A stretch of 57,870 bases of DNA from Atopobium massiliense (GTDB taxonomy: Bacteria; Actinomycetota; Coriobacteriia; Coriobacteriales; Atopobiaceae): assembly GCA_900343135.1 (NCBI GenBank), contig OPYK01000011.1, forward strand, positions 1 through 57,870, written 5' to 3'. The notes below the pieces were generated by a model. It did no database searches. It had not been told where the DNA came from and was given only the letters and a program-made list of their open reading frames with translations. Positions within the stretch are counted from its first letter, which is position 1. Every line of letters begins with the position of its first letter. The translations under genes and the position numbers were made by a program. Positions 24,669 to 33,948 of this stretch are shown here, piece after piece.

Positions 24669-26306
24669 ATGATATCAGCAACCGTACAAGACATATGCAG
24701 CGCAACATCTGCGCAGGTTATAGCCCCACTGGCTGCGGGTGCGTCGTGCACGCTGCGCTCGGTGGACGTGGTTATCGACTCTCGACGTGTACAAAAAGGC
24801 AGTATGTTTGTAGCTTTTATTGGCGAGCACACTAATGGCAATGACTATGCGCTGCGTGCCATCGAAGCAGGTGCTGCGTGCATCTGCCTTACGCAAGATG
24901 CATCGCAGGATCTTATCTGCGCAGCCGAGCAAAACGGCTGTGTGCTTCTTCGCGCGCAAAACGATGATGCGGAAACGTTTTTGCTGCGTCTTGCTAGCTG
25001 GTGGCGCACTCAAAACATGCACTGGATTGTTGTTGGTATTACCGGTTCGTGCGGCAAAACCACTACAAAAGATCTCTGTGCGCAGGCGCTTGCCACGCGC
25101 TATCGTGTGCACGCTACACAGGGCAACTTTAATAATCTTATTGGCGTGCCTCTTACAATCTTGTCTGCATCTGCCCAAGACGAGGTTATTGTGTGTGAGA
25201 TGGGCATGAATCACCCAGGCGAGCTCGCTACTCTCTCACGTGTTGCGCTTCCGTGTCTGTGTGTTATCACCAATATTGGTACAAGTCATATCGGCATACT
25301 TGGGTCGCGCGAGGCAATTGCCACGGCCAAGCTCGAAATAATTACAGCTATACGCGGATATACAGGTTCATCCAAGACGCACGCGTCTGAGCATGCGTCT
25401 GCGCAGCTGCCCGTACAAAAGCCTCTGCCTGCAGAAATTCCGCCTATGCTGCTGCTTGATGCACATGACGATTTTTGCGCGTATCTTACACGCCACGCGC
25501 AGCAGTATGAGTACGATAAGGAAGCTGGCGCACCTGCTCATGCTGGCAGTGCTCATGGTGGCTCTAACCTGCGTATTTCTTATATTGACCATGGACAACA
25601 CGCTGCTGAACCAACGCCAGCTGCTTCATCTTCGCAGGCTGCCAGTATATCAGCGGGCGCGGTGTGCATTCGCACGCAGGCGCCTATTTCCCTCGATGAA
25701 CACGGTTGTGCTCATACGCAGCTTATATATGCTGATGGCGAGACACATGCGCTATCAATGAGCCAGCCTTCAAAGGCAGCCTGCATCGACGCGCTGTTTG
25801 CGCTTGCTATTGCCGATGAGCTTGCGTGCGATAGATCCGCAGCTATACGTGCTATCGAAGCGTGTTCATGCGTACACATGCGTCTTGAAGAAATTTCTCG
25901 TCCGCACAAACCCTTTATTATCGATGATTCTTATAATGCATCACCCGCGTCTATTGCCCAAGCACTTGCTGTTCTTCATCATTGTACGGGCTATACCAGG
26001 CACATTGCCATTCTTGGCGAAGTTGGTGAGCTTGGAAGCCAGTCGGCGCGTCTGCACGATTACATAGGAGCATATGCGGCGGCAAGTGGGGTTGACATGC
26101 TGGTATTTGTGGGCGGCGAAGATGCAAAACGCATGGTAGAAGCCGCGCGCACAATGGGCTATCCTGCCGAGCAGCTGCATTACGTGCGTGACGTACACGA
26201 AGCGCAGCTACGTATTGCGCCGCTCTTGCGCGAAACCGACGCCGTGCTGGTAAAAGCCTCGCGTGCGTGTATGCTCGATATATTTGTGAAAGGGGTCATC
26301 CAGTAA
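24669..26306 (+). CDS. murF: UDP-MurNAc-tripeptide--D-Ala-D-Ala ligase MurF
   Basis: This 545-aa Mur ligase adds D-Ala-D-Ala to the peptidoglycan precursor in the cytoplasm. The ATP loop is VVGITGSCGKTTTKDL; VCEMGMNHPGEL and the C-terminal-domain motif IIDDSYNASPASIAQAL identify MurF rather than MurE (no DNPR motif). The protein is longer than the usual 450 aa because of a low-complexity insertion of about 100 residues (roughly 230-330, rich in Ala, His and Ser) in the central domain. ATG 24669 follows AAAAGGA and matches the expected start; the frame is open to 24537. The TAA overlaps the mraY ATG by one base. Confidence 0.92.
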   Translation: MISATVQDICSATSAQVIAPLAAGASCTLRSVDVVIDSRRVQKGSMFVAFIGEHTNGNDYALRAIEAGAACICLTQDASQDLICAAEQNGCVLLRAQNDDAETFLLRLASWWRTQNMHWIVVGITGSCGKTTTKDLCAQALATRYRVHATQGNFNNLIGVPLTILSASAQDEVIVCEMGMNHPGELATLSRVALPCLCVITNIGTSHIGILGSREAIATAKLEIITAIRGYTGSSKTHASEHASAQLPVQKPLPAEIPPMLLLDAHDDFCAYLTRHAQQYEYDKEAGAPAHAGSAHGGSNLRISYIDHGQHAAEPTPAASSSQAASISAGAVCIRTQAPISLDEHGCAHTQLIYADGETHALSMSQPSKAACIDALFALAIADELACDRSAAIRAIEACSCVHMRLEEISRPHKPFIIDDSYNASPASIAQALAVLHHCTGYTRHIAILGEVGELGSQSARLHDYIGAYAAASGVDMLVFVGGEDAKRMVEAARTMGYPAEQLHYVRDVHEAQLRIAPLLRETDAVLVKASRACMLDIFVKGVIQ

Positions 26307-27337
26307 TGTTCGGCGATCCTACCTATCCTAGCTACCAAGTGTTTATAGCAATTGGCATTTCGGCATTATTATGCGCTGTACTTATGCCAGCTTTTATTCG
26401 TCTTATGCGCTACGAGGGCTTTGGCCAGCAGGTTCGCGCCGATGGTCCTAAACGCCACCTTATTAAGCAAGGCACACCAACTATGGGCGGTGTTGTTATT
26501 TTGCTGAGTATTGTGGTAACGTGCCTTGTGCAAACCGCGCTTACGCCGCGCCTTGTGCTTGCGCTTGGTACAACGCTTTTGTGTGCGTGTCTGGGTCTTG
26601 CCGACGACTTGGAATCGGTTGCGCATAAGCGCTCGCTCGGACTTACCGCCTCCCAAAAAATGCTCGGTTTACTCATTATTTGCGTTGGATTTACGCTTTA
26701 CGCAACCAATGCCTGCGACGTGTCGCCTATTATCTATTTTCCTGGCGGCTTTTCTGTTAATTTAGGCATATGTACCAGCGTGTTTACGATTGGTACCCTT
26801 ACATTCTCGGTGCCATGGCTCTACCTTGTGTTTGTCTTTTTGCTTATGGCAGGCATGTCAAACGCCACCAATCTTACCGATGGCCTCGATGGACTTTTGG
26901 CGGGGTGCGCACTTGTTGTAATGCTGTGCATGGCAATGGTTGCTTTTTCGTTTGACGATCGCGATTTAGCTGTGTATGCAGCTGCAATAGCGGGCGCGTG
27001 CATTGGATTTTTGTGGCATAACTGTTATCCGGCGTCTATTTTTATGGGCGATACGGGCTCATTAGCACTCGGTAGCGCGTTTGCCGCGCTTGCTACGCTC
27101 ACCAAAACCGAGGTTATTTCGCTTGTGATGGGTGCGTTATTTGTTATTGAAGCGCTGAGCGTTATTATTCAGGTGGTAAGTTTTCGCCTTACCGGAAAGC
27201 GCGTCTTTTTAATGGCACCGCTGCATCATCATTTTGAAAAAAAGGGTTGGGGAGAAACCAAAGTTGTAATTCGATTTTGGATTGTTTCTGCCGCGTTTGC
27301 TGCCCTTGGGTTTGCGATGTATTTTCAGCTGCGCTAG
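26306..27337 (+). CDS. mraY: Phospho-MurNAc-pentapeptide translocase MraY
   Basis: This 343-aa multi-spanning membrane enzyme transfers phospho-MurNAc-pentapeptide to undecaprenyl phosphate, giving lipid I. About ten membrane segments are visible. Catalytic motifs include LGLADDLESV, ATNLTDGLDGLLAG, FMGDTGSLALGSAF and LMAPLHHHFEKKGW with its His triplet. The ATG at 26306 overlaps the murF stop, and AAAGGGG is upstream. Length is normal. Confidence 0.95.
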   Translation: MFGDPTYPSYQVFIAIGISALLCAVLMPAFIRLMRYEGFGQQVRADGPKRHLIKQGTPTMGGVVILLSIVVTCLVQTALTPRLVLALGTTLLCACLGLADDLESVAHKRSLGLTASQKMLGLLIICVGFTLYATNACDVSPIIYFPGGFSVNLGICTSVFTIGTLTFSVPWLYLVFVFLLMAGMSNATNLTDGLDGLLAGCALVVMLCMAMVAFSFDDRDLAVYAAAIAGACIGFLWHNCYPASIFMGDTGSLALGSAFAALATLTKTEVISLVMGALFVIEALSVIIQVVSFRLTGKRVFLMAPLHHHFEKKGWGETKVVIRFWIVSAAFAALGFAMYFQLR

Positions 27338-27397
27338 CTTTTGCGTGCGGAATTGTGCTTGATTCTTGTTGGAGAGCTACAGATAAAGAAGGATACC

Positions 27398-28918
27398 ATG
27401 GCTAATCAATCTCAGTTGCAACTGCCACATTCACTTGGCCGCGTGTGCATTTTAGGGGGCGGTAATACCGGCATCCATCTTGTAACATATTTTGCCTATC
27501 TAAAGCGTCATATGCCGCACATTACCTGGTCGTATATCTGCGTGTATGCTGGTAAGAACAAAGCATGCGCGCAGCTTCTTGAGCGCGCGCAGGGCTTTTG
27601 TGATGTTATCGACAACACCGAAACTGTAAATCAGACATTTGACGTGTGTATCACGTCGCCGGGTATTCCTCTGCGCTCAACGCTGTATAAAACTGCTGCT
27701 GCTCATGCTGAAACCATGATGGGCGAAGTTGAATTTGTGTGGCGCACGCAGCCGCGCTTGTGGCTTGGCATAACCGGTACCAACGGCAAAACAACAACAA
27801 CCACGCTGCTTAACACTATGCTGCATCGCGCACATATTCCGTCGCGCGCTGTAGGTAATATTGGACTTTCGTGCTGCGAAGCTGCATGTAGCCGCAGCGA
27901 CGACGAGTGGTTTTGCGCTGAGCTCTCGAGCTTTCAGCTTGCCGAAACGTCAAACTTTCACCCTGTAGCAGCAGCGCTTTTAAACATAACGCCCGATCAC
28001 ATTGAGTGGCACGGCTCCATGGAAGCCTACGCTGCTGCAAAAGAGCAGATATTTGCCCAGCTTACAGCCGATAATTTGGCAATCATTTCTCGCGATGATG
28101 TGTATTGCCGCGCAATCTATGAGCGCTTATGTGCACGCGGCGTGCCGGTGTTATGCGTAAGTACTGGCGCCGATCCGCATACACAGCAGGCCGCGTATGT
28201 TGAAAACAACATCATGCATATTCGCCTGCATAATCGCACGTACACGTTGTGCGACGTGCGCAACACCAAGCTTCAAGGTGAGCATAATATTCAAAATATG
28301 CTTACTGCGTCTGCGCTGGCACTGTTTGCGGGTGCCGATGTACAAGCTATTACTGATGTGTTACTCCAATTTTCTACCCTAGAACATAGACTTGAATTTG
28401 TGGCACGCATAGGTGGCGTTGATTTTGTAAACGATTCAAAAGCAACTAACACTGATGCCGCTCAGCATGCACTGCGCGTGTATGACGCTGGGAAAATTGT
28501 GGTATTACTTGGAGGACACGATAAACAAACTGATTTAGCTGCTCTTGCGCATGATGTTGTGCGAAAATGTAGTGTAGCTGTTTGTTATGGACAGGCAGGC
28601 TCGCGCATTGCGCAGGCGCTTACCTATGAGCTTAGCTGTGCTAACGCTGAGCATCCCAATACGACGTGCACGATTGTGTGCGAGCCGCATTTGCGCGAAG
28701 CGTTTGATGCAGCCGTGTTGCACGCAAAGCCAGGTGATTGCGTACTTCTTTCGCCCGCGTGTTCATCATTTGATGAGTTTGCCAATATGGAGGAGCGCGG
28801 AACGTTCTTTAAGCAGTGTGTGCGCACGTATGCTGCCAATCAGGCCGCCGTACAGGATTCCGCGCAGGATTCGTCTGTAAACACACGCGAGCGTGCGTTT
28901 AAACCATCTAACAAATAG
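27398..28918 (+). CDS. murD: UDP-MurNAc-L-Ala--D-Glu ligase MurD
   Basis: This 506-aa cytoplasmic ligase adds D-glutamate to UDP-MurNAc-L-Ala. The N-terminal UMP-binding Rossmann motif is GRVCILGGGNTGIHLV; the ATP loop is LGITGTNGKTTTTTLL; ELSSFQLAETSNF and NITPDHIEWHGSMEAYAAAK are typical of MurD; the C-terminal domain has DFVNDSKATNTDAA and VLLGGHDKQTDL. It is slightly longer than the usual 450 aa. ATG 27398 follows AAGAAGGA; the upstream open frame to 27341 has no support. Confidence 0.95.
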   Translation: MANQSQLQLPHSLGRVCILGGGNTGIHLVTYFAYLKRHMPHITWSYICVYAGKNKACAQLLERAQGFCDVIDNTETVNQTFDVCITSPGIPLRSTLYKTAAAHAETMMGEVEFVWRTQPRLWLGITGTNGKTTTTTLLNTMLHRAHIPSRAVGNIGLSCCEAACSRSDDEWFCAELSSFQLAETSNFHPVAAALLNITPDHIEWHGSMEAYAAAKEQIFAQLTADNLAIISRDDVYCRAIYERLCARGVPVLCVSTGADPHTQQAAYVENNIMHIRLHNRTYTLCDVRNTKLQGEHNIQNMLTASALALFAGADVQAITDVLLQFSTLEHRLEFVARIGGVDFVNDSKATNTDAAQHALRVYDAGKIVVLLGGHDKQTDLAALAHDVVRKCSVAVCYGQAGSRIAQALTYELSCANAEHPNTTCTIVCEPHLREAFDAAVLHAKPGDCVLLSPACSSFDEFANMEERGTFFKQCVRTYAANQAAVQDSAQDSSVNTRERAFKPSNK

Positions 28919-28960
28919 CCAGCGTAACGGGCATATAACAAAAGTAAAGTTGAGAACACC

Positions 28961-30955
28961 GTGGCACAACCAACCAAGCGACAACAACGAGCATCACGCA
29001 CTACCACCGGCGCTGTGCATGATTCCGCTGCGCCGGTTGCACCTACAGCGCGTCCGCCGCGCCAGCCACACAGCGTGCGTACTGGTCGTATGCCCAAGGC
29101 ACGCACCCGCAGCACCGCTCGCACGAAGGCCCAATCTCGTGCAACCGACACTTCGTCATCCTCGCGTGCAGCGTTTTCGTTTGGCGGTATAGCTACCCGT
29201 ATGCACGATGCCATTGTTGCAGTACCAGCGCGTATTATGCAGCCGCGCATCCTCTTTGTGCTTGCTGTTGCTGTGCTTACGCTCATTGGTCTTATGATGG
29301 TGTTTTCGGCATCGTCGATAAACGCGCTTAATAACAGCGTGCAAGGCAATAACCCACTTTTTTATCTCATTAAGCAGTCAATCTACCTTGTACCTGCGCT
29401 TATTTTGTTTTTCTGTTTTAGCCGATGCGATTATCACAATTTGTATTCGTCGTTTTTTTGGCCGCTGTATCTTGGCATAGCCTTTATGCTTTTGTTGGTG
29501 CTTACGCCGTTTGCCGGTCATGATGCATATGGTGCTTCACGGTGGATTAGCTTTGCCGGTTTTACACTTCAGCCGTCCGAGTTTGCAAAAGCGATTATTG
29601 TGATTGGCGCTTGCCGGTTATGCACGCTCTATTTTGAGCAGGGTATTTCGCAAAAAGACGCTATGCTTTTTTTGGTGCTGTGGATTGTGGCACCTATGGC
29701 GCTTATCATTAAACAGCCCGATAAGGGCACTACGCTCGTGCTTGGTATTACGCTGCTTATCATGTTTTATTATGCAGGCGGCTCGGGCAAGGTGTGTGCA
29801 GGCGTAAGCGCAGCGGGACTTTTAGGCTTTATTGGTCTTTCGGTAAAAGACAGCTATTCGTATGCGCGTCTGCTTGGTATGATTAATCCCTGGGACAACC
29901 CCGAAACCTTTGGCTACCAGCTTATTCAGGGATTTTATGCCTTTGCCAACGGTGGTATTTTTGGCACGGGCGTCGGCATGGGTAAGCAAAAATATGGCTA
30001 CTTGCCTATGGCGTATAACGACTTTATTTTTTCGGTTATTGGCGAAGAGCTGGGCTTTATCGGTGCATTAGTTATTCTTGCGTGCTTTGGTCTTATCTTA
30101 TATGCCGGCTTAAGCATTGCTAAGCAAGCGCAAGATATGGCAGGTAGGCTCATTGCATTGGGCACTACCACCATCTTTATATTCCAAGCGCTGCTTAATA
30201 TTTGTGGCGTGCTTGGACTCTTTCCACTTTCTGGAAAACCTATTCCTTTCGTTTCGTATGGCGGATCGTCGATTATCTCAAGCTTTATGCTTGCTGGGAT
30301 TCTTGTTTCGGTTTCGCGTCACACGCAGCTTCCACAAACGCCAACAGAGGCAATGCGCAGCTCGTTGAGTATTGCGCGTAATGCGGGCGAGGAGCCCTAC
30401 GATGGAGCTGAACGCTCATACGGCCCGCGCGCGTCGAGGCCTTCGAGCACCTCACCGCGCGGCTCTCGCAAGCTGCAGCCGCGCGCTTCCATCCTGCGTG
30501 GCATATCGGTTAGACAACCTCGCGCTCAAGAGCGTGGCCGCCGCCTCATGTCTGCCGCGTCTGAGAGTGAAACAAGCGATGTATCAATCGTTGCGGTGCG
30601 ACCGCGCAGCCGCACGCTTTCATCACATGAAACCTCTCAATCTGTGAGTGAAACGTCTGATTTAGGGCGCTCGCGTCGTCCAAAAGGAGAGCGTACACGC
30701 ACCATTGATGAGCGGCGCAGATACCGCATGGAGTTGCGTGAACGCACGGTGCGCCTTCAGGATACGTCAAGCGACAGATCGCTTGCAAACCAGGTACCAA
30801 TACGGACACGTACACATCAGCAGGTGCGTGTGCGCAAAGGTGCAAACGGCTATGAGCGCATTGATATTGGTCCTTCGGCAACCGAGCGGCTGCGAGGATC
30901 GCAACAAAAACGAGGAAGTGATACGCGTGATACCACAAACCGATATCACCGATAA
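28961..30955 (+). CDS. ftsW: Septal peptidoglycan polymerase FtsW with long basic C-terminal tail
   Basis: This 664-aa SEDS-family glycosyltransferase polymerises lipid II with FtsI. A basic, Arg/Thr-rich N-terminal cytoplasmic region (about 90 residues) precedes roughly ten membrane segments. SEDS motifs are GASRWISFAGFTLQPSEFAK, IIKQPDKGTTLVLG, GFYAFANGGIFGTGVGMGKQ and FPLSGKPIPFVSYGGSSIIS. After residue 450 comes a tail of about 215 residues rich in Arg and Ser, predicted disordered; typical FtsW proteins end shortly after the last helix. Start is GTG 28961 with a weak ribosome site, so the N-terminus is uncertain. The 3' end overlaps the murG start by 29 bases. Confidence 0.9.
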   Translation: MAQPTKRQQRASRTTTGAVHDSAAPVAPTARPPRQPHSVRTGRMPKARTRSTARTKAQSRATDTSSSSRAAFSFGGIATRMHDAIVAVPARIMQPRILFVLAVAVLTLIGLMMVFSASSINALNNSVQGNNPLFYLIKQSIYLVPALILFFCFSRCDYHNLYSSFFWPLYLGIAFMLLLVLTPFAGHDAYGASRWISFAGFTLQPSEFAKAIIVIGACRLCTLYFEQGISQKDAMLFLVLWIVAPMALIIKQPDKGTTLVLGITLLIMFYYAGGSGKVCAGVSAAGLLGFIGLSVKDSYSYARLLGMINPWDNPETFGYQLIQGFYAFANGGIFGTGVGMGKQKYGYLPMAYNDFIFSVIGEELGFIGALVILACFGLILYAGLSIAKQAQDMAGRLIALGTTTIFIFQALLNICGVLGLFPLSGKPIPFVSYGGSSIISSFMLAGILVSVSRHTQLPQTPTEAMRSSLSIARNAGEEPYDGAERSYGPRASRPSSTSPRGSRKLQPRASILRGISVRQPRAQERGRRLMSAASESETSDVSIVAVRPRSRTLSSHETSQSVSETSDLGRSRRPKGERTRTIDERRRYRMELRERTVRLQDTSSDRSLANQVPIRTRTHQQVRVRKGANGYERIDIGPSATERLRGSQQKRGSDTRDTTNRYHR

Positions 30956-32180
30956 TATGCAAACCACTGAATGTGCAGGTGGTGCAACAACTGAGGCATC
31001 TTTTGACGCTTCGTGTGCTCCAGCAGCGAAGGCTCCTGCTAAGTCTGAACCAGCTACGAACGCGCTGTTTGTTGCTATTGCAGCCGGCGGCACGGCAGGG
31101 CATATTAATCCTGCGCTTGCACTTGCCGAGGAGCTTCGCAACCAGGGTCACCGTGTGGTATTTATTGGTCAAACAACAAAGCTTGAAGGCGAGCTTGTGC
31201 CTGCGAGTGGCTTTGACTTTATTCCCATTTCTGTATCGGGCTTTAATCGTACACGTCCTTGGACGCTCATTTCGAGCGTGCTTCACATTATGCATGCAGC
31301 GCGCGTAATACAGTCTGCGTTTGCACACGATACACCCGATGTGTGTGTTGGTTTTGGTGCGTATGTTGAGCTGCCGCTTCTACTCTGGAGTAAGCAGCAT
31401 CACGTGCCTTTTGTGTTGCACGAGCAAAATTCTGTTGTGGGGCTTGCTAATACCATTGCAGCTCGGTATGCACGCGGCATTTGTGTTGCGTTTCCCCAGG
31501 CAAAAGACATATTGGCAAAGCATGCACCCAACGATGCCCTTATCGAAATAACAGGAAATCCTGTTCGGCGCTGTATTCTTGATGCAAACCGCGAAGCTGC
31601 CCGCGCTGAGCTTGGTGCTACGTCTGAGTCGTGCGTGCTGCTTGTAAGCGGCGGCTCTCTTGGTGCGTCGCACATTAACGAGCAGCTTGTCGCTCGCAAA
31701 GACGCGCTGCTTGCGCATAAAAACCTTATTATTATGCATTCATGTGGTAAGGCCGATTATGAGCATACAAAAGCGCGCCTGGCGCTTTCAAACGAGGAAG
31801 CAACACGCTGGAAGCTCATGCCCTACATTGCTGATATGGGTCGCGCACTTGCGGCGGCTGATGTGGTTGTATCGCGTGCAGGTGCATCGTCGATTGCCGA
31901 AATTGCAGCGGCTGGTCGCGCGAGTATTCTCATTCCATATCCCCATGCTACAGCCGATCACCAGCGGGTAAATGCTCATTTGCTGGTTGACGCCCATGCG
32001 GCGTATTTACTTGACGACGCAGCGCTTAATAGCAAGCAGTTTGATGAGCAGCTGTCCGCGCTTATCGAACAGCCTCAAACGCGCATGGCATTTTCGCAGG
32101 CAGCACGTAGTCTTGCGGGCGATAAGGCGCAGGCTCGCCTTGCAGATGTTGTGCGTAGAGCCTGCCTTGCGCGTGCATAG
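30927..32180 (+). CDS. murG: Lipid II-forming GlcNAc transferase MurG
   Basis: This 417-aa peripheral membrane GT28 enzyme adds GlcNAc to lipid I. Family blocks are AAGGTAGHINPALALAEEL, VLHEQNSVVGLAN, VLLVSGGSLGASHINE and VVSRAGASSIAEIAAAGRAS. The first 40 residues are an extra leader not seen in standard MurG. I chose GTG 30927 because GAGGAAG (30912-30918) lies 8 nt before it; ATG 30957 is an alternative lacking a ribosome site. Either start overlaps or abuts the ftsW stop at 30953-30955. Confidence 0.92.
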   Translation: MIPQTDITDNMQTTECAGGATTEASFDASCAPAAKAPAKSEPATNALFVAIAAGGTAGHINPALALAEELRNQGHRVVFIGQTTKLEGELVPASGFDFIPISVSGFNRTRPWTLISSVLHIMHAARVIQSAFAHDTPDVCVGFGAYVELPLLLWSKQHHVPFVLHEQNSVVGLANTIAARYARGICVAFPQAKDILAKHAPNDALIEITGNPVRRCILDANREAARAELGATSESCVLLVSGGSLGASHINEQLVARKDALLAHKNLIIMHSCGKADYEHTKARLALSNEEATRWKLMPYIADMGRALAAADVVVSRAGASSIAEIAAAGRASILIPYPHATADHQRVNAHLLVDAHAAYLLDDAALNSKQFDEQLSALIEQPQTRMAFSQAARSLAGDKAQARLADVVRRACLARA

Positions 32181-32302
32181 TTTTGCATCCTGCATTATAC
32201 TAAAAGCCAATTTACTCATGCATGTATATGCTTCAGCGTGTTTTGTTGTGCTGGAGTGGTGTGCAGCATGATTGTTCTCTATGTCATAAGAAAAGGACAT
32301 GC

Positions 32303-33814
32303 ATGCTTAATTCATCTTCTCAATCGGTATCTGGTATTTCGTCTGCTGTACCTGCTGCGCTTACACCTGCAGCAACATTTGAGCCTCAACCTCTGCTTGA
32401 TACCGAAGGTTTTTCTAAACTCGAAAAAAGTACGCACATCGCGCGTGCACACTTTATTGGCATTGGCGGTGCGGGCATGAGCGGCATTGCGCTTGTGCTC
32501 CATGAGCGTGGCTGCGTGGTAACTGGAAGCGATCTTAAGTCGTCACACTATGTACGTGAGCTTGAAGACGCAGGTATTCATGTACATATTGGCCATACAA
32601 AAGACACCATCGAAGCTGCCAAGCCCGATGTTGTTGTTGTGTCATCGGCTATTTTGCAAACAAATCCTGAGCTTGTGTACGCAAAAGAACACGGCATTGC
32701 CATTTGGCCGCGTGCAAAAATGCTGTCATATTTGTCGCTGCATGCAAAAACGATTGCTGTTGCAGGTACGCACGGCAAAACTACCACTTCATCCATGATT
32801 GCAACTATGCTCGACCATATGGGCGACGACCCTTCATTTTTAATTGGCGGCATTGTTGAAGAATATAAAACAAATGGTAGAAGTGGTAAATCCGATTACT
32901 TTGTGTGCGAAGCAGACGAATCGGACGGCTCGTTTATGTATCTTAACCCGCACGTTGCGGTTATTACCAATATCGAAGCCGACCATCTCGATCATTACAA
33001 AACATTTGATAATCTCACTCGCACGTTTGCTGCGTTTATGGATTTAGTGGGAAGCGACGGTACGGTTGTTATCTGCGGTGATAATCCCACCTGCCGCGCT
33101 CTTGCACAGGCATCCAGCCGCCATGTTGTAACTTATGGCTTTGATGCAACGTGCGATTATGTATGTACGCTTGGTGCAAATACGCACACAATTACCAACA
33201 GTTTTCAGGTGCGCTGTCCTTCGGGCGAGGAGCTTGCTATTACACTTACGGCAAATCCTGGCACACACAACGCTCTTAACGCAACTGCAGCTATAGCTGC
33301 CGCGGGCGCGCTTGGCCTTGATGTACATGCTGCTGCCAAAGCGCTGTGCACCTTTAAGGGAGCGCATCGTCGTTTTACGCATATGGGCACGTGGAACGAT
33401 ATTTGTGTGGTAGACGACTATGGTCATCACCCAACCGAAATTAAGGCAACGCTTGCAGCTGCTAAAAACCTTCAGTTTAAGCGCATCGTGTGCGTGTTTC
33501 AGCCGCATCGCTACACGCGTACGCAAGCTCTTATGAACGAATTTGCTGATGCGTTTGTTGATGCTGATGTGGTTATTGTAACCGACGTGTTTTCTGCAGG
33601 TGAAACACCAATTCCGGGTGTTACTGGCCAACACGTGGCGCAGCTTATTGCAAAGCGACATCCATCGTGCATTACCGAGAGCATTCCTCAAAAGAAGACA
33701 GTGGTAAATCGCCTCATTGAGCTATTGCAGCCTGGCGATTTGCTCATTACGCAAGGTGCAGGCGATGTAGTTTCGATAGGGTCGAGTTACTTGGAACGCG
33801 TACAGGGGAAATAG
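32303..33814 (+). CDS. murC: UDP-MurNAc--L-alanine ligase MurC
   Basis: This 503-aa cytoplasmic ligase adds L-Ala to UDP-MurNAc. Motifs are FIGIGGAGMSGIALVLHERG, IAVAGTHGKTTTSSMIATML, CEADESDGSFMYLNPHVAVI, NIEADHLDHY and VVDDYGHHPTEIKATLAAAK. Its first 45 residues are a Ser/Ala/Pro-rich extension. ATG 32303 follows AAAAGGA; the frame is open to 32222 without support. Confidence 0.95.
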   Translation: MLNSSSQSVSGISSAVPAALTPAATFEPQPLLDTEGFSKLEKSTHIARAHFIGIGGAGMSGIALVLHERGCVVTGSDLKSSHYVRELEDAGIHVHIGHTKDTIEAAKPDVVVVSSAILQTNPELVYAKEHGIAIWPRAKMLSYLSLHAKTIAVAGTHGKTTTSSMIATMLDHMGDDPSFLIGGIVEEYKTNGRSGKSDYFVCEADESDGSFMYLNPHVAVITNIEADHLDHYKTFDNLTRTFAAFMDLVGSDGTVVICGDNPTCRALAQASSRHVVTYGFDATCDYVCTLGANTHTITNSFQVRCPSGEELAITLTANPGTHNALNATAAIAAAGALGLDVHAAAKALCTFKGAHRRFTHMGTWNDICVVDDYGHHPTEIKATLAAAKNLQFKRIVCVFQPHRYTRTQALMNEFADAFVDADVVIVTDVFSAGETPIPGVTGQHVAQLIAKRHPSCITESIPQKKTVVNRLIELLQPGDLLITQGAGDVVSIGSSYLERVQGK

Positions 33815-33948
33815 GGCTGTCTGTGTCGTGCGTGCCTGCGTGTACCTGGTGTACCTGCACGTAATTGCATGTTTCATGCATGCCCTACGCCTGTGCTTTT
33901 TTCTTTTTTGTTGTACCGTGATTTGTATGAGAGTGGTTACTAACGTTC

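Noticed and set aside
24669-26306. murE
   Set aside because: The ligase carries the SYNASP motif of MurF and no DNPR motif of MurE.
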